DNA of 64,000 nucleotides from Primorskyibacter sedentarius (GTDB lineage Bacteria; Pseudomonadota; Alphaproteobacteria; Rhodobacterales; Rhodobacteraceae), in the NCBI RefSeq assembly GCF_004342065.1, contig NZ_SLZU01000005.1, positions 124,001 through 188,000 on the forward strand. Direction: 5' to 3'. Below are positions 50,325 through 58,758 of the stretch, piece after piece. A program made the translations under genes and the position numbers. Below the pieces are notes generated by a model. That model did not search any database, was not told the origin of the DNA, and was given only the letters and a program-made list of their open reading frames with translations. Every line of letters starts with the position of its first letter. Position 1 is the stretch's first letter.

Positions 50325-51287
50325 TCAGGTAAGCGCGCGCAGGGGTCTACCTGCCTGCCAGGACAGGATGTCTTCGACAGCATCGGTGTAATAAGTGGCG
50401 TAATTCTGTTCGGTAACATATCCCACATGCGGCGTCGCCAAAACATTCGTGAGGCTGCGAAATGGGTGATCCAAGGGCAAAGGCTCGGCGTCAAAGACAT
50501 CCAGAACCGCCCCGCCGATACGCTGCGCCGCCAATGCGTCTATCAGTGCGGCCTCCTCCACGATCGGACCGCGAGACGTGTTGACCAGCACGGCATCGGG
50601 TTTCATGCGCGCCAGAAGATCCCTGCCTACGAAACCCCGTGTCTGGTCAGTTAAAACAAGCTGAATCATCACCACATCGCTGGTGGCAAACAGAGTGTCG
50701 AGGGATAGCGCGGAGATGCCCAGTTCGGCGGCTCGGGCATGTGGGTCTTGCCGGGTCCAGCCGCAGACGTCCATTCCGAAGGCCTGGCCAAACCGCGCCA
50801 CGGCGCGGCCCTGTTTGCCCAGCCCGACAATGCCGAGCCGCAACCCCTGCAGCGAGCGCCCAAGACCGGTTTGCCATGGCCCGCCCGCCCTGAAATTCGC
50901 GACCTCCTGAGGCAGCTGCCGCATGAAAGCGAGCAAACCTGCCCAGGCCAGCTCTGACGCAGAGCTGGCTTCGCCACGCGTGCCGCAAACGACAATGCCC
51001 AGCTTGCGCGCGGCCTCAAGATCGATGCTGCGGTTGCGCATACCGGTGGTGACAAGAAGGCGCAGATCGGGAAGCCGTGACAGGACGTCTGCCGGGAACG
51101 GCGTGCGTTCGCGCATGGCGACGACGACACTGCAACCCTGCAAAGCCGCTACAACATCATCATGACCGCCAAGATGCGTGTCGAAGCGCCGCAATTCCAT
51201 AAAGGACGACACTGCCGACCAATCCGCAGAGGTTAGCGCGGCGTTCTGATAGTCGTCAAGAATTGCGCAGATCGGCAGTGTGGTCAT
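50325..51287 (-). CDS. D-2-hydroxyacid dehydrogenase family protein
   Basis: A 320-residue NAD-dependent dehydrogenase. The N-terminus DDYQNAALTSADW marks the subgroup often seen with TTT transporters. The nucleotide-binding motif is LGIVGLGKQGRAVARFG (about 148-164). Catalytic residues are arginine in NTSRGPIVEE, glutamate in the FDAEPLPLDHPF region and histidine in TPHVGYVTEQN. It interconverts 2-hydroxyacids and 2-oxoacids. It follows tctC after a 59-base gap with two alternative hairpins, and precedes the hydrolase by 22 bases. Confidence 0.87.
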   Translation of the reverse strand: MTTLPICAILDDYQNAALTSADWSAVSSFMELRRFDTHLGGHDDVVAALQGCSVVVAMRERTPFPADVLSRLPDLRLLVTTGMRNRSIDLEAARKLGIVVCGTRGEASSASELAWAGLLAFMRQLPQEVANFRAGGPWQTGLGRSLQGLRLGIVGLGKQGRAVARFGQAFGMDVCGWTRQDPHARAAELGISALSLDTLFATSDVVMIQLVLTDQTRGFVGRDLLARMKPDAVLVNTSRGPIVEEAALIDALAAQRIGGAVLDVFDAEPLPLDHPFRSLTNVLATPHVGYVTEQNYATYYTDAVEDILSWQAGRPLRALT

Positions 51288-51294
51288 GCGTTAA

Positions 51295-51338
51295 GGGCCT
51301 TTGATCGAAGGCCCCGACCGCCAGTGCGGCGGACGGGG
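51295..51338 (-). other. Overlapping alternative stem-loops after tctC
   Basis: GGGCCTT (51295-51301) pairs with AAGGCCC (51308-51314). CCCCG-A-CCGCC (51312-51322) pairs with GGCGG-A-CGGGG (51328-51338). The two share 51312-51314 and cannot form together. They sit between the tctC stop and the dehydrogenase start on the minus strand, 8 bases after tctC. Confidence 0.55.
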
Positions 51339-51346
51339 CAGATGTG

Positions 51347-52297
51347 TTACTGGGCAAGGCCGCGATCAATCGCCAGCTGCTTCCAGATGTCGAGCTCTGT
51401 GTTCACCTTGTCGGTGAAACCTTCAACCGAACTGGTGTTCAGCGTCCAATCCAGCGGGGTCACGGTTTCAATGAAATCGGCATTCTGGATTGCCGCGTTC
51501 ACATCGGCATTCACTTTTTCGATGATCGCCGGGTCGGTGCCAGCGGGCGCAAAGAGACCGATCCACTGTTTGATGTTCAGGCCGTCAAATCCCAGTTCTT
51601 TGGTCGACGGGACGTCTGGCAGCAACGGGATACGGTCGTCCCCGATGATCGCCAGCGGTTTGACCGCGCCGGTCTTGATGTGCTCTCCGGCAGAGCTGAC
51701 GCTGGAGCCATAGATATCCGCCTCGCGGCTGAGGATCGAAACAACGGCAGGGCCGCCCCCCTTGAAATGCACGACGTCGACATTCGCACCGCTTTCCGCA
51801 AGGAACTGCTCCATCGCGAAATGCGTCGTTGTGCCCAGACCGGCGGTGGCGCCGAACTTGGGGCTTTCCTTGCTGTCGGCGATGAATTCTTCCAGCGTCT
51901 CGTAGCCGGACTCGCCATTGACCACGAGAAGGAACGAAACGAAGCCGGGATTGGCGATCGGCATAAGGTCCGCGCGCGGATCGAATGGCAGGCTGGCCTG
52001 AAGCGCGGGCGCGGTCACAAAGGCGGAACTGGTCAACAGCAGCGTCTGCCCGTCGGGTTTTGCCTGCGAGACATAGGCCGTGCCCACCATCGATCCCCCG
52101 CCGGGCCGGTTGTCAACGACCACCGGCTGGCCCCATTTTTCTTCAAGGGAGGGGGCAAGGTGGCGCATGAACACATCCGTGTTGCCCGACGGCGAATAGG
52201 GAACCACGATGGTCACCGGGCCTTCCGGGAATTCCTGCGCCTGCGCGCCATGTGCAAGGCCTAAGGCCAAGGCGGCTGTCAGAAGTAGTTTTTTCAT
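51347..52297 (-). CDS. TTT transporter substrate-binding protein (TctC/Bug family)
   Basis: A 316-residue periplasmic protein with signal peptide MKKLLLTAALALGLAHGAQA (cleavage after residue 20). TctC marks: PVTIVVPYSPSGNTDVFMRHL, WGQPVVVDNRPGGGSMVGTAYVSQ (carboxylate-binding loop) and PLLPDVPSTKELGFDGLNIK. It binds a di- or tricarboxylate or a related aromatic acid and hands it to TctAB, encoded just upstream on the same strand. A TTTTTTCCTCC-type site precedes the start (GGAGGAAAAAATG). Its enzyme neighbours suggest a hydroxyacid-related substrate. Confidence 0.92.
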   Translation of the reverse strand: MKKLLLTAALALGLAHGAQAQEFPEGPVTIVVPYSPSGNTDVFMRHLAPSLEEKWGQPVVVDNRPGGGSMVGTAYVSQAKPDGQTLLLTSSAFVTAPALQASLPFDPRADLMPIANPGFVSFLLVVNGESGYETLEEFIADSKESPKFGATAGLGTTTHFAMEQFLAESGANVDVVHFKGGGPAVVSILSREADIYGSSVSSAGEHIKTGAVKPLAIIGDDRIPLLPDVPSTKELGFDGLNIKQWIGLFAPAGTDPAIIEKVNADVNAAIQNADFIETVTPLDWTLNTSSVEGFTDKVNTELDIWKQLAIDRGLAQ

Positions 52298-52324
52298 TTT
52301 TTCCTCCGTAAATGAAATCGGTTT

Positions 52325-53857
52325 TCAGCTATTGCTTGGTCCGTCCGGTGCGGTATCCGGAACAATCCGGCGCTTGCGCAGATTGCTTGCCCCCATGACG
52401 CCCCAGATCAGGATCGCCGCGGTCAGGCTCAGGATGATGGCAGAGAGCGGACGCTCGATGAACGTTGCGAAGTCCCCGCGCGACAGCACCATTGCCCGTC
52501 GGAAATGTTCCTCCATCATCGGGCCCAGAACAAAGCCCAGAAGCAGCGGCGCACCGGGGAACCTGAGGATGCGCATGGCGAACCCCACGGCCCCGAAAAG
52601 GGCGACCATCCAGATGTTGAGGCTCGACATGTTGGCGGTGTATGCGCCGATGCAGATGAAGACGATCACGCTGGGGTAAAGCAGGTGGTAGGGGATGGTC
52701 AGCATCCGCACCCACAGACCGATGAACGGAATGTTCAGGACCAGCAGAATGATGTTGCCGACCCAAAAGCTCATGATCAGGCCCCAGAACAGCTCTGGCT
52801 GGCCTGAGATCAGGTTTGGCCCCGGCGCGACCCCGTGGATCATCAGCACGCCCAGCATCAGCGCCATGGTCGCACTGCCCGGCACACCCAGTGACAATGT
52901 TGGAATAAAGGCCGTCATGTCCGCGGCATTATTGGCGGATTCCGGGCCCATGATGCCTTCGATCGCGCCTTTGCCGAAACGCTCCGGCTTTTTGTTGATG
53001 CGTTTTTCAATGCCGTAGGACAGGAATGCCGCGATGGAAGGGCCGGTGCCCGGCAATGTGCCGAAGAACGACCCAAGCGCGGAGCCGCGCAACATCGGGA
53101 ACCACGACCGGCCAACCTCGTCCCTGCTGGGTTTGATCGCACTCAGCTTGACACTGTCAGGGTCTATGTCCGCAGCCTGAATTCGGCGCACCGACATGAT
53201 GATTTCGGCAATCCCGAAAATCCCCATCGCCAGCGCAATCAGGCTGACACCTTCAAGCAGCCCCAACACGCCAAAGGTGAAGCGGATCGTCGCGCTTTGC
53301 GTGTCCATCCCGGCCAGTCCGATGATGATGCCCAGCGTCACCATCGCCAGCCCTTTGATCGCGGATCCTTCGGCCATGGTGGACGCGGCGACCAGACCCA
53401 TCAGCATGAGGGCGAAATACTCCGCAGAGCCAAATCGCAATGCGTATTCGGCAATGACCGGCGTAAAGAGCGTCAGAAGCACGATGCCGAAGGTTGCGCC
53501 AAAGAAAGAGGCGACCGTGGTCATGAAAAGCGCCACGCCACCCCTGCCCTGCCGCGCCATCGGATAGCCATCGAGGCAGGTCACCGCATTGGCCGGCGTG
53601 CCCGGCAGGTTCAGCAGGATCGAGGCTGTGCTGCCGCCATAGGTCGTGCCGTACCAGATACCGCCAAGCATGATCAGCGCCGTTGTCGGCTCCAGGTTGA
53701 ATGTCAGCGGGAACAGAAGCGAGATCGCCGCAAGCACGCCCAAACCGGGGATCACCCCAATGATCGTGCCCAGCAGCGCCCCGAGGAAGCAATAGAACAG
53801 ATTGGTGAGGCTAAGGGCGACGCCAAGACCGAGCCCGAGATTTGACAGCAGATCCAT
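52325..53857 (-). CDS. TTT transporter large membrane subunit (TctA)
   Basis: A 510-residue membrane protein with about twelve helices. The ATG at 53855-53857 overlaps the tctB stop by four bases (ATGA), which decides the start. Signatures are PGLGVLAAISLLFPLTFNLE, GTTYGGSTASILLNLPGTPA and GALPGTGPSIAAFLSYGIEK-type repeats (both halves are related, as in the family). It forms the sodium-coupled channel with TctB. It is similar in layout to the TctA at 61974, but the two are far apart in sequence detail. Confidence 0.93.
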   Translation of the reverse strand: MDLLSNLGLGLGVALSLTNLFYCFLGALLGTIIGVIPGLGVLAAISLLFPLTFNLEPTTALIMLGGIWYGTTYGGSTASILLNLPGTPANAVTCLDGYPMARQGRGGVALFMTTVASFFGATFGIVLLTLFTPVIAEYALRFGSAEYFALMLMGLVAASTMAEGSAIKGLAMVTLGIIIGLAGMDTQSATIRFTFGVLGLLEGVSLIALAMGIFGIAEIIMSVRRIQAADIDPDSVKLSAIKPSRDEVGRSWFPMLRGSALGSFFGTLPGTGPSIAAFLSYGIEKRINKKPERFGKGAIEGIMGPESANNAADMTAFIPTLSLGVPGSATMALMLGVLMIHGVAPGPNLISGQPELFWGLIMSFWVGNIILLVLNIPFIGLWVRMLTIPYHLLYPSVIVFICIGAYTANMSSLNIWMVALFGAVGFAMRILRFPGAPLLLGFVLGPMMEEHFRRAMVLSRGDFATFIERPLSAIILSLTAAILIWGVMGASNLRKRRIVPDTAPDGPSNS

Positions 53858-54306
53858 CAGAAGGGCCAGTTCAACAGCGGGATCCGCAGACCGAGGCAGA
53901 ATACAAAGACGAAGGGGGCGAAGAGGCACAGCGCCAGACAAAGCAAGCTCAGCTCGACCGGACGGATCCGCAGTTCAGCACATGACGCGATGACCGTGGA
54001 TACGATGATCGCCGGGATCAGTCCGAACGGTGCGATGAGCAGCGCGAAGGCTGCGACGCTTGTCAGAACAAAGATCGGCGAGAAGATGCGGATATCCGGA
54101 CGCTCTCCCTGCCTGCGCAAAGATTGCAGCGCCAGTATCAGACCCAACCCGGCAAGCACGCCACCAAGAGCTGCGGGAAACATGCCCGGCCCCATTCGCT
54201 GCACAACACCCAGAGGGTAGGACGTGATCGAGATCACGCTCACTGCGCCGCCGATGACGATCAGCAGCCCTCCGCCGATCAGATCGGTGTAATCAAATTT
54301 GTACAT
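53857..54306 (-). CDS. TTT transporter small membrane subunit (TctB)
   Basis: A 149-residue protein with four predicted helices (DLIGGGLLIVIGGAVSVIS at 8-26, and PRALG-type turns followed by long hydrophobic stretches). Two adjacent ATGs are present (54309 and 54306); the second is preferred because GGAGG is then five bases away. The conserved RMGPGMFPAALGG turn is the TctB signature. It pairs with TctA and is the first gene of the operon tctBAC-dehydrogenase-hydrolase. Confidence 0.9.
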   Translation of the reverse strand: MYKFDYTDLIGGGLLIVIGGAVSVISITSYPLGVVQRMGPGMFPAALGGVLAGLGLILALQSLRRQGERPDIRIFSPIFVLTSVAAFALLIAPFGLIPAIIVSTVIASCAELRIRPVELSLLCLALCLFAPFVFVFCLGLRIPLLNWPF

Positions 54307-54412
54307 CATCCCCTCCTCGTCCCCCCCTAAACGCTTGATCAGCACGCCGCGGAGTCACCGCAGAGCCGGGCCGATATGGAGGCACGGCATCCTCGAAAAT
54401 GCCTTTACAGAG

Positions 54413-54423
54413 ATAAAGCTATA
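54413..54423. promoter_or_regulatory. Shared 11-mer, copy upstream of tctBAC
   Basis: ATAAAGCTATA, the exact reverse complement of 49452-49462. It lies 107 bases before the tctB start in an AT-rich stretch. It is a candidate operator common to the tct operon and the enoyl-CoA hydratase gene. Confidence 0.45.
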
Positions 54424-54489
54424 AAATAGGTTTTTGTCAATCATCAATAGTGATCCGCTTGTCATGGAACGTCTCAGAGGGAGGAATAA

Positions 54490-54633
54490 GTGAGCATTCA
54501 AAGCCGGTTATACGACTATCTGAATGTAGCCTTGGCCGCGCTTGAACGCCCTGCACGCAAGGCATCGCACCGATTTTTCATCAGGTTAAGTCAGCCCGCC
54601 GCATCACCGCGAGCCCGCGGACGCGAGATATGA
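54490..54633 (+). CDS. Possible small protein (47 residues)
   Basis: A GTG start with a strong GGGAGGAATAA site five bases upstream opens a 47-codon frame (SIQSRLYDYLNVALAALERP, then an arginine-rich tail). The good ribosome site contrasts with the lack of recognisable family and the odd tail, so this could be the 5' remnant of a lost gene whose frame has shifted. It is on the same strand as the metallo-hydrolase gene, 152 bases before it. Confidence 0.3.
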   Translation: MSIQSRLYDYLNVALAALERPARKASHRFFIRLSQPAASPRARGREI

Positions 54634-54784
54634 CCGAGTCCCTACACGCTGCTGGCGTCAGGGCTGATCGCGCAGGCGCGGACGGTGCGGAAACAGACGT
54701 GAGGCAATGACCAGAAGCCGCAAAAAAGCTGACCCAAACAGCAACGCGGGCCCATAAACAGCAACCAAGAAAGGAACCAAAGAA

Positions 54785-55723
54785 ATGAAACGATCCAGAC
54801 TCTTCGCCTTACTGTTGGCGTGCTCTGCCCCTGTCGCGCTTAACGCCCAGACCGCAGAGATGAGCGCAACCGACTACCAGCAACGCGCCCTGGAACTGGC
54901 GGGCGACCGATTTTTGGTGACCGTACAGCGCCAATGCGGCATTGGCGGCAGCGCGGGGCTTGACGGTATAGACATGCAAGCCCCCCTTCCGGCCACGCAA
55001 TTGGCGGATGACTTCTACTTCGTCGGCTTGGCCTGGGTCGGGGCTTATGCGCTGAACACACCAGAAGGCATCATCCTGATCGATTCCCTGAATACGCCCG
55101 AAGAGGTCAAAACCGTGCTGGTGCCCGGCCTTCAAGAGTTTGGCCTGAACCCGGAGGACATCCGCAAGGTCATCATCACGCATGAGCACAGCGACCACTA
55201 CGGCGGCGCGAAATACCTGCGTGAAACCTATGGCGCAGAGATCATCACCTCGCCCGCCGCATGGCACGGGATCGAAACCGGCTTTGGCCGCGCGATGGGC
55301 GGCGAGAAACCCGAGCGCCAGACCGAGGTCGCCAATGGCGGCATCGTCAGCCTGGGCGGTGCAGAGGTGCAGGCCTTTCACACCCCCGGCCACACCGCCG
55401 GCACCATCTCGCTGATCGTGCCCGTGACGGTTGACGGCGCCCCGCACAAGATCGGCATGTGGGGTGGCACGGGTCTTCCTCGGGATGTGAACGGCCTGAA
55501 GACCTATGTCGCATCGCTGGAGGCGTTCCACGAACAGACAGAAGCCGCAGGTGTGGATATGGAACTGAGCAACCATCCATTCGTGGACGGCAGCGACGAC
55601 ATGATGGAGCTGATGCGCGCCACGCCGGATGCGCCGAACCCGCTTGTGATCGGCGTTGAAGCCTATCAGCGCTATGAAGGCGTCCTGCGTGCATGCGCGA
55701 TGTCAAAGCTGGCAGAGATGTAA
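54785..55723 (+). CDS. Secreted metallo-beta-lactamase-fold hydrolase
   Basis: A 312-residue periplasmic enzyme. AAAGGAACC precedes the ATG. The signal peptide is MKRSRLFALLLACSAPVALN, cleavage after AQ near residue 22. Zinc ligands are visible: HEHSDH at 133-138 (motif HxHxDH) and H199/H203 in HTPGHTAG; a late histidine is in LSNHPFVDG. The spacing resembles subclass B3 enzymes and related lactonases or arylesterases. It hydrolyses an ester, lactone or amide outside the cytoplasm. Isolated between a TTT and a TRAP operon, it could prepare a substrate for either transporter. Confidence 0.85.
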   Translation: MKRSRLFALLLACSAPVALNAQTAEMSATDYQQRALELAGDRFLVTVQRQCGIGGSAGLDGIDMQAPLPATQLADDFYFVGLAWVGAYALNTPEGIILIDSLNTPEEVKTVLVPGLQEFGLNPEDIRKVIITHEHSDHYGGAKYLRETYGAEIITSPAAWHGIETGFGRAMGGEKPERQTEVANGGIVSLGGAEVQAFHTPGHTAGTISLIVPVTVDGAPHKIGMWGGTGLPRDVNGLKTYVASLEAFHEQTEAAGVDMELSNHPFVDGSDDMMELMRATPDAPNPLVIGVEAYQRYEGVLRACAMSKLAEM

Positions 55724-55777
55724 ACCGACTTCCCGCCGCCTTGCCTGTATTGCAGGCGGCGGGGCATTCAGAAAAAC

Positions 55778-55807
55778 AAAGCCCCGAAGCATATGCCTCG
55801 GGGCTTT
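55778..55807. terminator. Bidirectional terminator between the metallo-hydrolase and dctM
   Basis: AAAGCCCCGA (55778-55787) and TCGGGGCTTT (55798-55807) form a 10-bp stem; the loop contains the palindrome GCATATGC. A-rich sequence on the left and T-rich on the right let it stop both converging units. Confidence 0.75.
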
Positions 55808-55846
55808 GACCTGTCTGGAAAGGTGTCGTTGGGCGTCGCGAACCGA

Positions 55847-57169
55847 TCAACCCCACCACCAGTCGACCAGACCGTAGCTGAGGACGGGCAGCAGGGTCAG
55901 TAGGACGATCCGCGTGCCCTCGGCCATGATGAAAGGCACTGTCCCGCGAAAGATCTCGCCAACCGGGATGTCCCGCGCGATTGCCGAGATGATGAACAGG
56001 TTCATCCCCACCGGCGGGGTTATCATCCCCACCTCGACCACCACCAGCGTCAGGATGCCCAGCCACAGCGCCTGTTGTTGTGCAAGCAGCCCGAAATCGA
56101 GGCTCATCATCGTTGGAAAGAACACCGGCACTGTCAGAACGATCATCGACAGGCTGTCCATAACGCAGCCCATGATCAGGTAGAACCCGATCATCAGGAT
56201 CAGAACCGTCATCGGCGCAACATCGGCCGCCGCGAACCAGTCCGCCAGTGCCGTAGGCATCCGCGACAGCGCGATGGCAACGTTGAACAGATCCGCGCCA
56301 AAGATGATGACAAAGATCATCGCGCTGGCCCCGGCCGTGTCGACAAGACTGTCGATCAGGCTTTCAAGGGTCAGGGTGCGCGTCAGCAACCCTGCAAGCG
56401 CCGTCAGCACCACGCCAATGGATGCGCCCTCTGCTGGCGTAAAGAACCCGCCATAGATACCGCCCAGAACGATGATGAAAATGCTGATGATGTGCCAGAT
56501 GCCACCCAGACTGCGAAAGCGTTCGCGCATCGGGGTACGTTCTTGCAAGGGCGCCGAGGCCGGGAAGAGCCGCACATAAATTGCGATGGCGATGATGAAG
56601 CCCACAACGGCAAGCAAACCCGGAAGCATCGCGGCAAGGAACAGTTTGACGATGTTCTGCTCTGTCAACAAAGCGTAGATGATCAACACGATGGACGGAG
56701 GGATCAGGATGCCCAGCGTGCCGCCTGCGGCAAGCGATCCGGACGACAACGCGCCGCTGTAATTGTGTTTCTTCATCTCGGGCAGCGCCACCTTGGCCAT
56801 AGTCGACGCGGTTGCGATGGAAGAGCCAGAGATCGACCCGAACATCGCGCAGCCCGCAACCGAAGCCATGGCAAGGCCACCGCGCCAGTGCCCGATCCAG
56901 GCGTTGGAGGCAGCAAACAATGCGGCGGAAATGCCGGTACGCGTGGCGAGATGGCCCATCAGGATAAACAGCGGGATGATCGCCAGGTCATAGGACAAAA
57001 AGCGGTCCGGCCAGGCCGATGACAAATAGGCCGCAAGCCCTGCCGGGCTCGACAGCAGCATGTAGCCGACCGATCCGACGGCCGCCATTGCCAGACCGAT
57101 AGGTGCGCGCAACAGCACGGCGGCGAGCAAAACGACGATCAGGACAACGGAAAGCAAAGTGGGATCCAT
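55847..57169 (-). CDS. TRAP transporter large permease (DctM)
   Basis: A 440-residue inner-membrane protein with about twelve helices. Signatures are GSISGSSIATASTMAKVALP, GTLGILIPPSIVLIIYALLT and the C-terminal GMITPPVGMNLFIISAIARD. GGAGGCTGAGCC precedes the ATG. It transports the solute with sodium ions, together with DctQ encoded just upstream (three-base gap) and the binding protein before that. It ends 39 bases past the bidirectional terminator. Confidence 0.93.
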   Translation of the reverse strand: MDPTLLSVVLIVVLLAAVLLRAPIGLAMAAVGSVGYMLLSSPAGLAAYLSSAWPDRFLSYDLAIIPLFILMGHLATRTGISAALFAASNAWIGHWRGGLAMASVAGCAMFGSISGSSIATASTMAKVALPEMKKHNYSGALSSGSLAAGGTLGILIPPSIVLIIYALLTEQNIVKLFLAAMLPGLLAVVGFIIAIAIYVRLFPASAPLQERTPMRERFRSLGGIWHIISIFIIVLGGIYGGFFTPAEGASIGVVLTALAGLLTRTLTLESLIDSLVDTAGASAMIFVIIFGADLFNVAIALSRMPTALADWFAAADVAPMTVLILMIGFYLIMGCVMDSLSMIVLTVPVFFPTMMSLDFGLLAQQQALWLGILTLVVVEVGMITPPVGMNLFIISAIARDIPVGEIFRGTVPFIMAEGTRIVLLTLLPVLSYGLVDWWWG

Positions 57170-57172
57170 GGC

Positions 57173-57703
57173 TCAGCCTCCGACTGCGGTGAATTTTGAG
57201 GGCACGATGGTCTGCGCAAAGGCAATCAGGCTGGAGCCGCCCGCGCCCAAAACAGCGGGCACGTAAGCCCACCAGAGCGGCAGAGACATCAGCATGGACC
57301 GGTCGCCGTAATCTCGCATCTCGATCAGGCCGTGGATCATGAAATAGCAAAGGATTGCCCAACCGATTGCAAAGGCCAGCAGCCAGATCCTGTCGATCTG
57401 CGCGGTAACCACGGAGGGCATCCAATTGGTGAACAGATCGACCATGACATGGCCCTTGGTCAATTGGCACAGCGGCAGGAACAGACCTGCAGCAAAGGCG
57501 CAGGACATCTCGACCAGTTCGAAGTCACCGCTGATGCCGCGCAGCCCGATGTTGCGCATGATGACAGAGGCGGTCACCGTCAGCGCGACCGCAAAGATGA
57601 CAATCCCGCCTGCCCCGGCCAAGACACGGGACAGGCGATCGGTCCAGACGAGCACGGGGGGACGTCCCCCCCCGTGTGCCGGCCATATTGCGCCAAATTG
57701 CAT
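57173..57703 (-). CDS. TRAP transporter small permease (DctQ)
   Basis: A 176-residue protein with four helices (GGIVIFAVALTVTASVIMRN near 30-50, then CAFAAGLFLPLCQLTKGHVM and two more). The ATG at 57703 has no ribosome site, and the first 17 codons would cover the 16-bp palindrome at 57656-57671. A GTG at 57655 gives a DctQ of more usual size (160 residues) and leaves that palindrome between the genes. It works with DctM and DctP. The start is therefore uncertain. Confidence 0.85.
   Translation of the reverse strand: MQFGAIWPAHGGGRPPVLVWTDRLSRVLAGAGGIVIFAVALTVTASVIMRNIGLRGISGDFELVEMSCAFAAGLFLPLCQLTKGHVMVDLFTNWMPSVVTAQIDRIWLLAFAIGWAILCYFMIHGLIEMRDYGDRSMLMSLPLWWAYVPAVLGAGGSSLIAFAQTIVPSKFTAVGG
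57656..57671. repeat. Perfect 16-bp palindrome GGGGGGAC/GTCCCCCC
   Basis: GGGGGGACGTCCCCCC is a perfect palindrome; the surrounding CACGG and CCGTG bases extend the stem in RNA. It lies 38 bases 3' of the dctP stop, at the place where other transporter operons in this window carry their post-binding-protein stem-loop. Confidence 0.7.
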
Positions 57704-57708
57704 GGCGC

Positions 57709-58758
57709 TCAGGCCTGACCGTCGAGCAGCGCGTTGGCGCGCGCCAGGATCGCAGCACCGTCGTGGCCCGCATCATTCAGCTTGGCCTCCCATGCTGCAT
57801 AGATAGGCTGGGCTGCGTCGGCCCATTTCGCAATTTCAGCCGCTTCGATCTGGACGATCTCGTTGCCCTGCTTTTCAACCATGCCACGGCCCACGGCTTC
57901 GAATTCATCGAAGGTCTTGCCGATGCGGCGCGACAGCTCGATCCCGGAATGTGCGTCGATCACGGCGCGCAGATCGTCCGAGAGCGCCTCGTAGCTGCGC
58001 TGGTTCATCAGCAGCGCGTTGGTGTTGGCATAAAGGCCCCGCGCGCCCGGCGCCGCCTCGCAGGAATAGCTGGTCAACTCCTGCAGCTTGAAAGGCGGAA
58101 CCACCTCGTAGGGCAAGCAGCAGCCGTCGATCACACCGTTGCTGAGGCCCACGACCATTTCTGTCACCGGGAAGAAGACAGGCTCTGCTCCCATGGAGGA
58201 CAAAAGATCACCCATCCCGGCATTGGGGCTGCGGATTTTCTTGCCAGCCAGATCGGCTGCCGTGCGCACAGGCCCATCACGCATATGCAGTTTGCCGCCA
58301 TCGTGGCTCCAGAAGGCGAGCGGCTGCATTCCCTTGAATTCGTCGCCGCCAAATTCGTTCATCAGTTGATGTACCGCGACCGAGGTTTCCTCGGCATGCG
58401 TCACCATGAAGGGCAGGCCCATTGTTTCGGCCACAAGGAACCGACCGGGCGTGTAGGTCGGCAACGCCCAGGCAATGTCGGTGATGCCCTTGCGAACCTG
58501 ATCTGCCAGCTGCGGCGGCTTGCCCCCCAGCTGCATGGCCGGGAATATCTGCACCTCGATTGCCCCGTTAGAGGCATCGGACAGCTCTTTCGCCCATGGC
58601 TCAAAGAACTTGGAATGCATCGGGGCGACGGGCGGCAGGAAGTGGTGCAACCGCAGTGTCAGCTCTGCAGCATTTACGCGCGTGACAAGTGCGGGTGCCG
58701 CCAATGTGGCGCCAAGCCCTGCCAGTATCTGGCGGCGGTTCGGTTGAAGTCTGGACAT
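57709..58758 (-). CDS. TRAP transporter substrate-binding protein (DctP), Tat-type signal
   Basis: A 349-residue periplasmic protein. The N-terminus MSRLQPNRRQILAGLGATLA has an RR-Q-I-L Tat-like motif and cleavage after VNAA (about residue 31). DctP features include LTLRLHHFLPPVAPMHSKFF, the GKKIRSPNAGMGDLLSSMGA segment with the ligand-binding arginine, and the conserved C-terminal helix. It is the first gene of the dctPQM operon. Divergent from the protocatechuate dioxygenase genes, which suggests an aromatic acid such as protocatechuate or phthalate-type compound as ligand. Confidence 0.87.
   Translation of the reverse strand: MSRLQPNRRQILAGLGATLAAPALVTRVNAAELTLRLHHFLPPVAPMHSKFFEPWAKELSDASNGAIEVQIFPAMQLGGKPPQLADQVRKGITDIAWALPTYTPGRFLVAETMGLPFMVTHAEETSVAVHQLMNEFGGDEFKGMQPLAFWSHDGGKLHMRDGPVRTAADLAGKKIRSPNAGMGDLLSSMGAEPVFFPVTEMVVGLSNGVIDGCCLPYEVVPPFKLQELTSYSCEAAPGARGLYANTNALLMNQRSYEALSDDLRAVIDAHSGIELSRRIGKTFDEFEAVGRGMVEKQGNEIVQIEAAEIAKWADAAQPIYAAWEAKLNDAGHDGAAILARANALLDGQA

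Larger units (their letters stand above)
54307..54784. other. Divergent region between tctB and the metallo-hydrolase gene
   Basis: 478 bases. It holds the tctB promoter with the 11-mer at 54413, an AT-rich stretch (54413-54440), and a possible 47-codon frame at 54490-54633 listed separately. The remaining sequence shows nothing clear. Confidence 0.45.
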
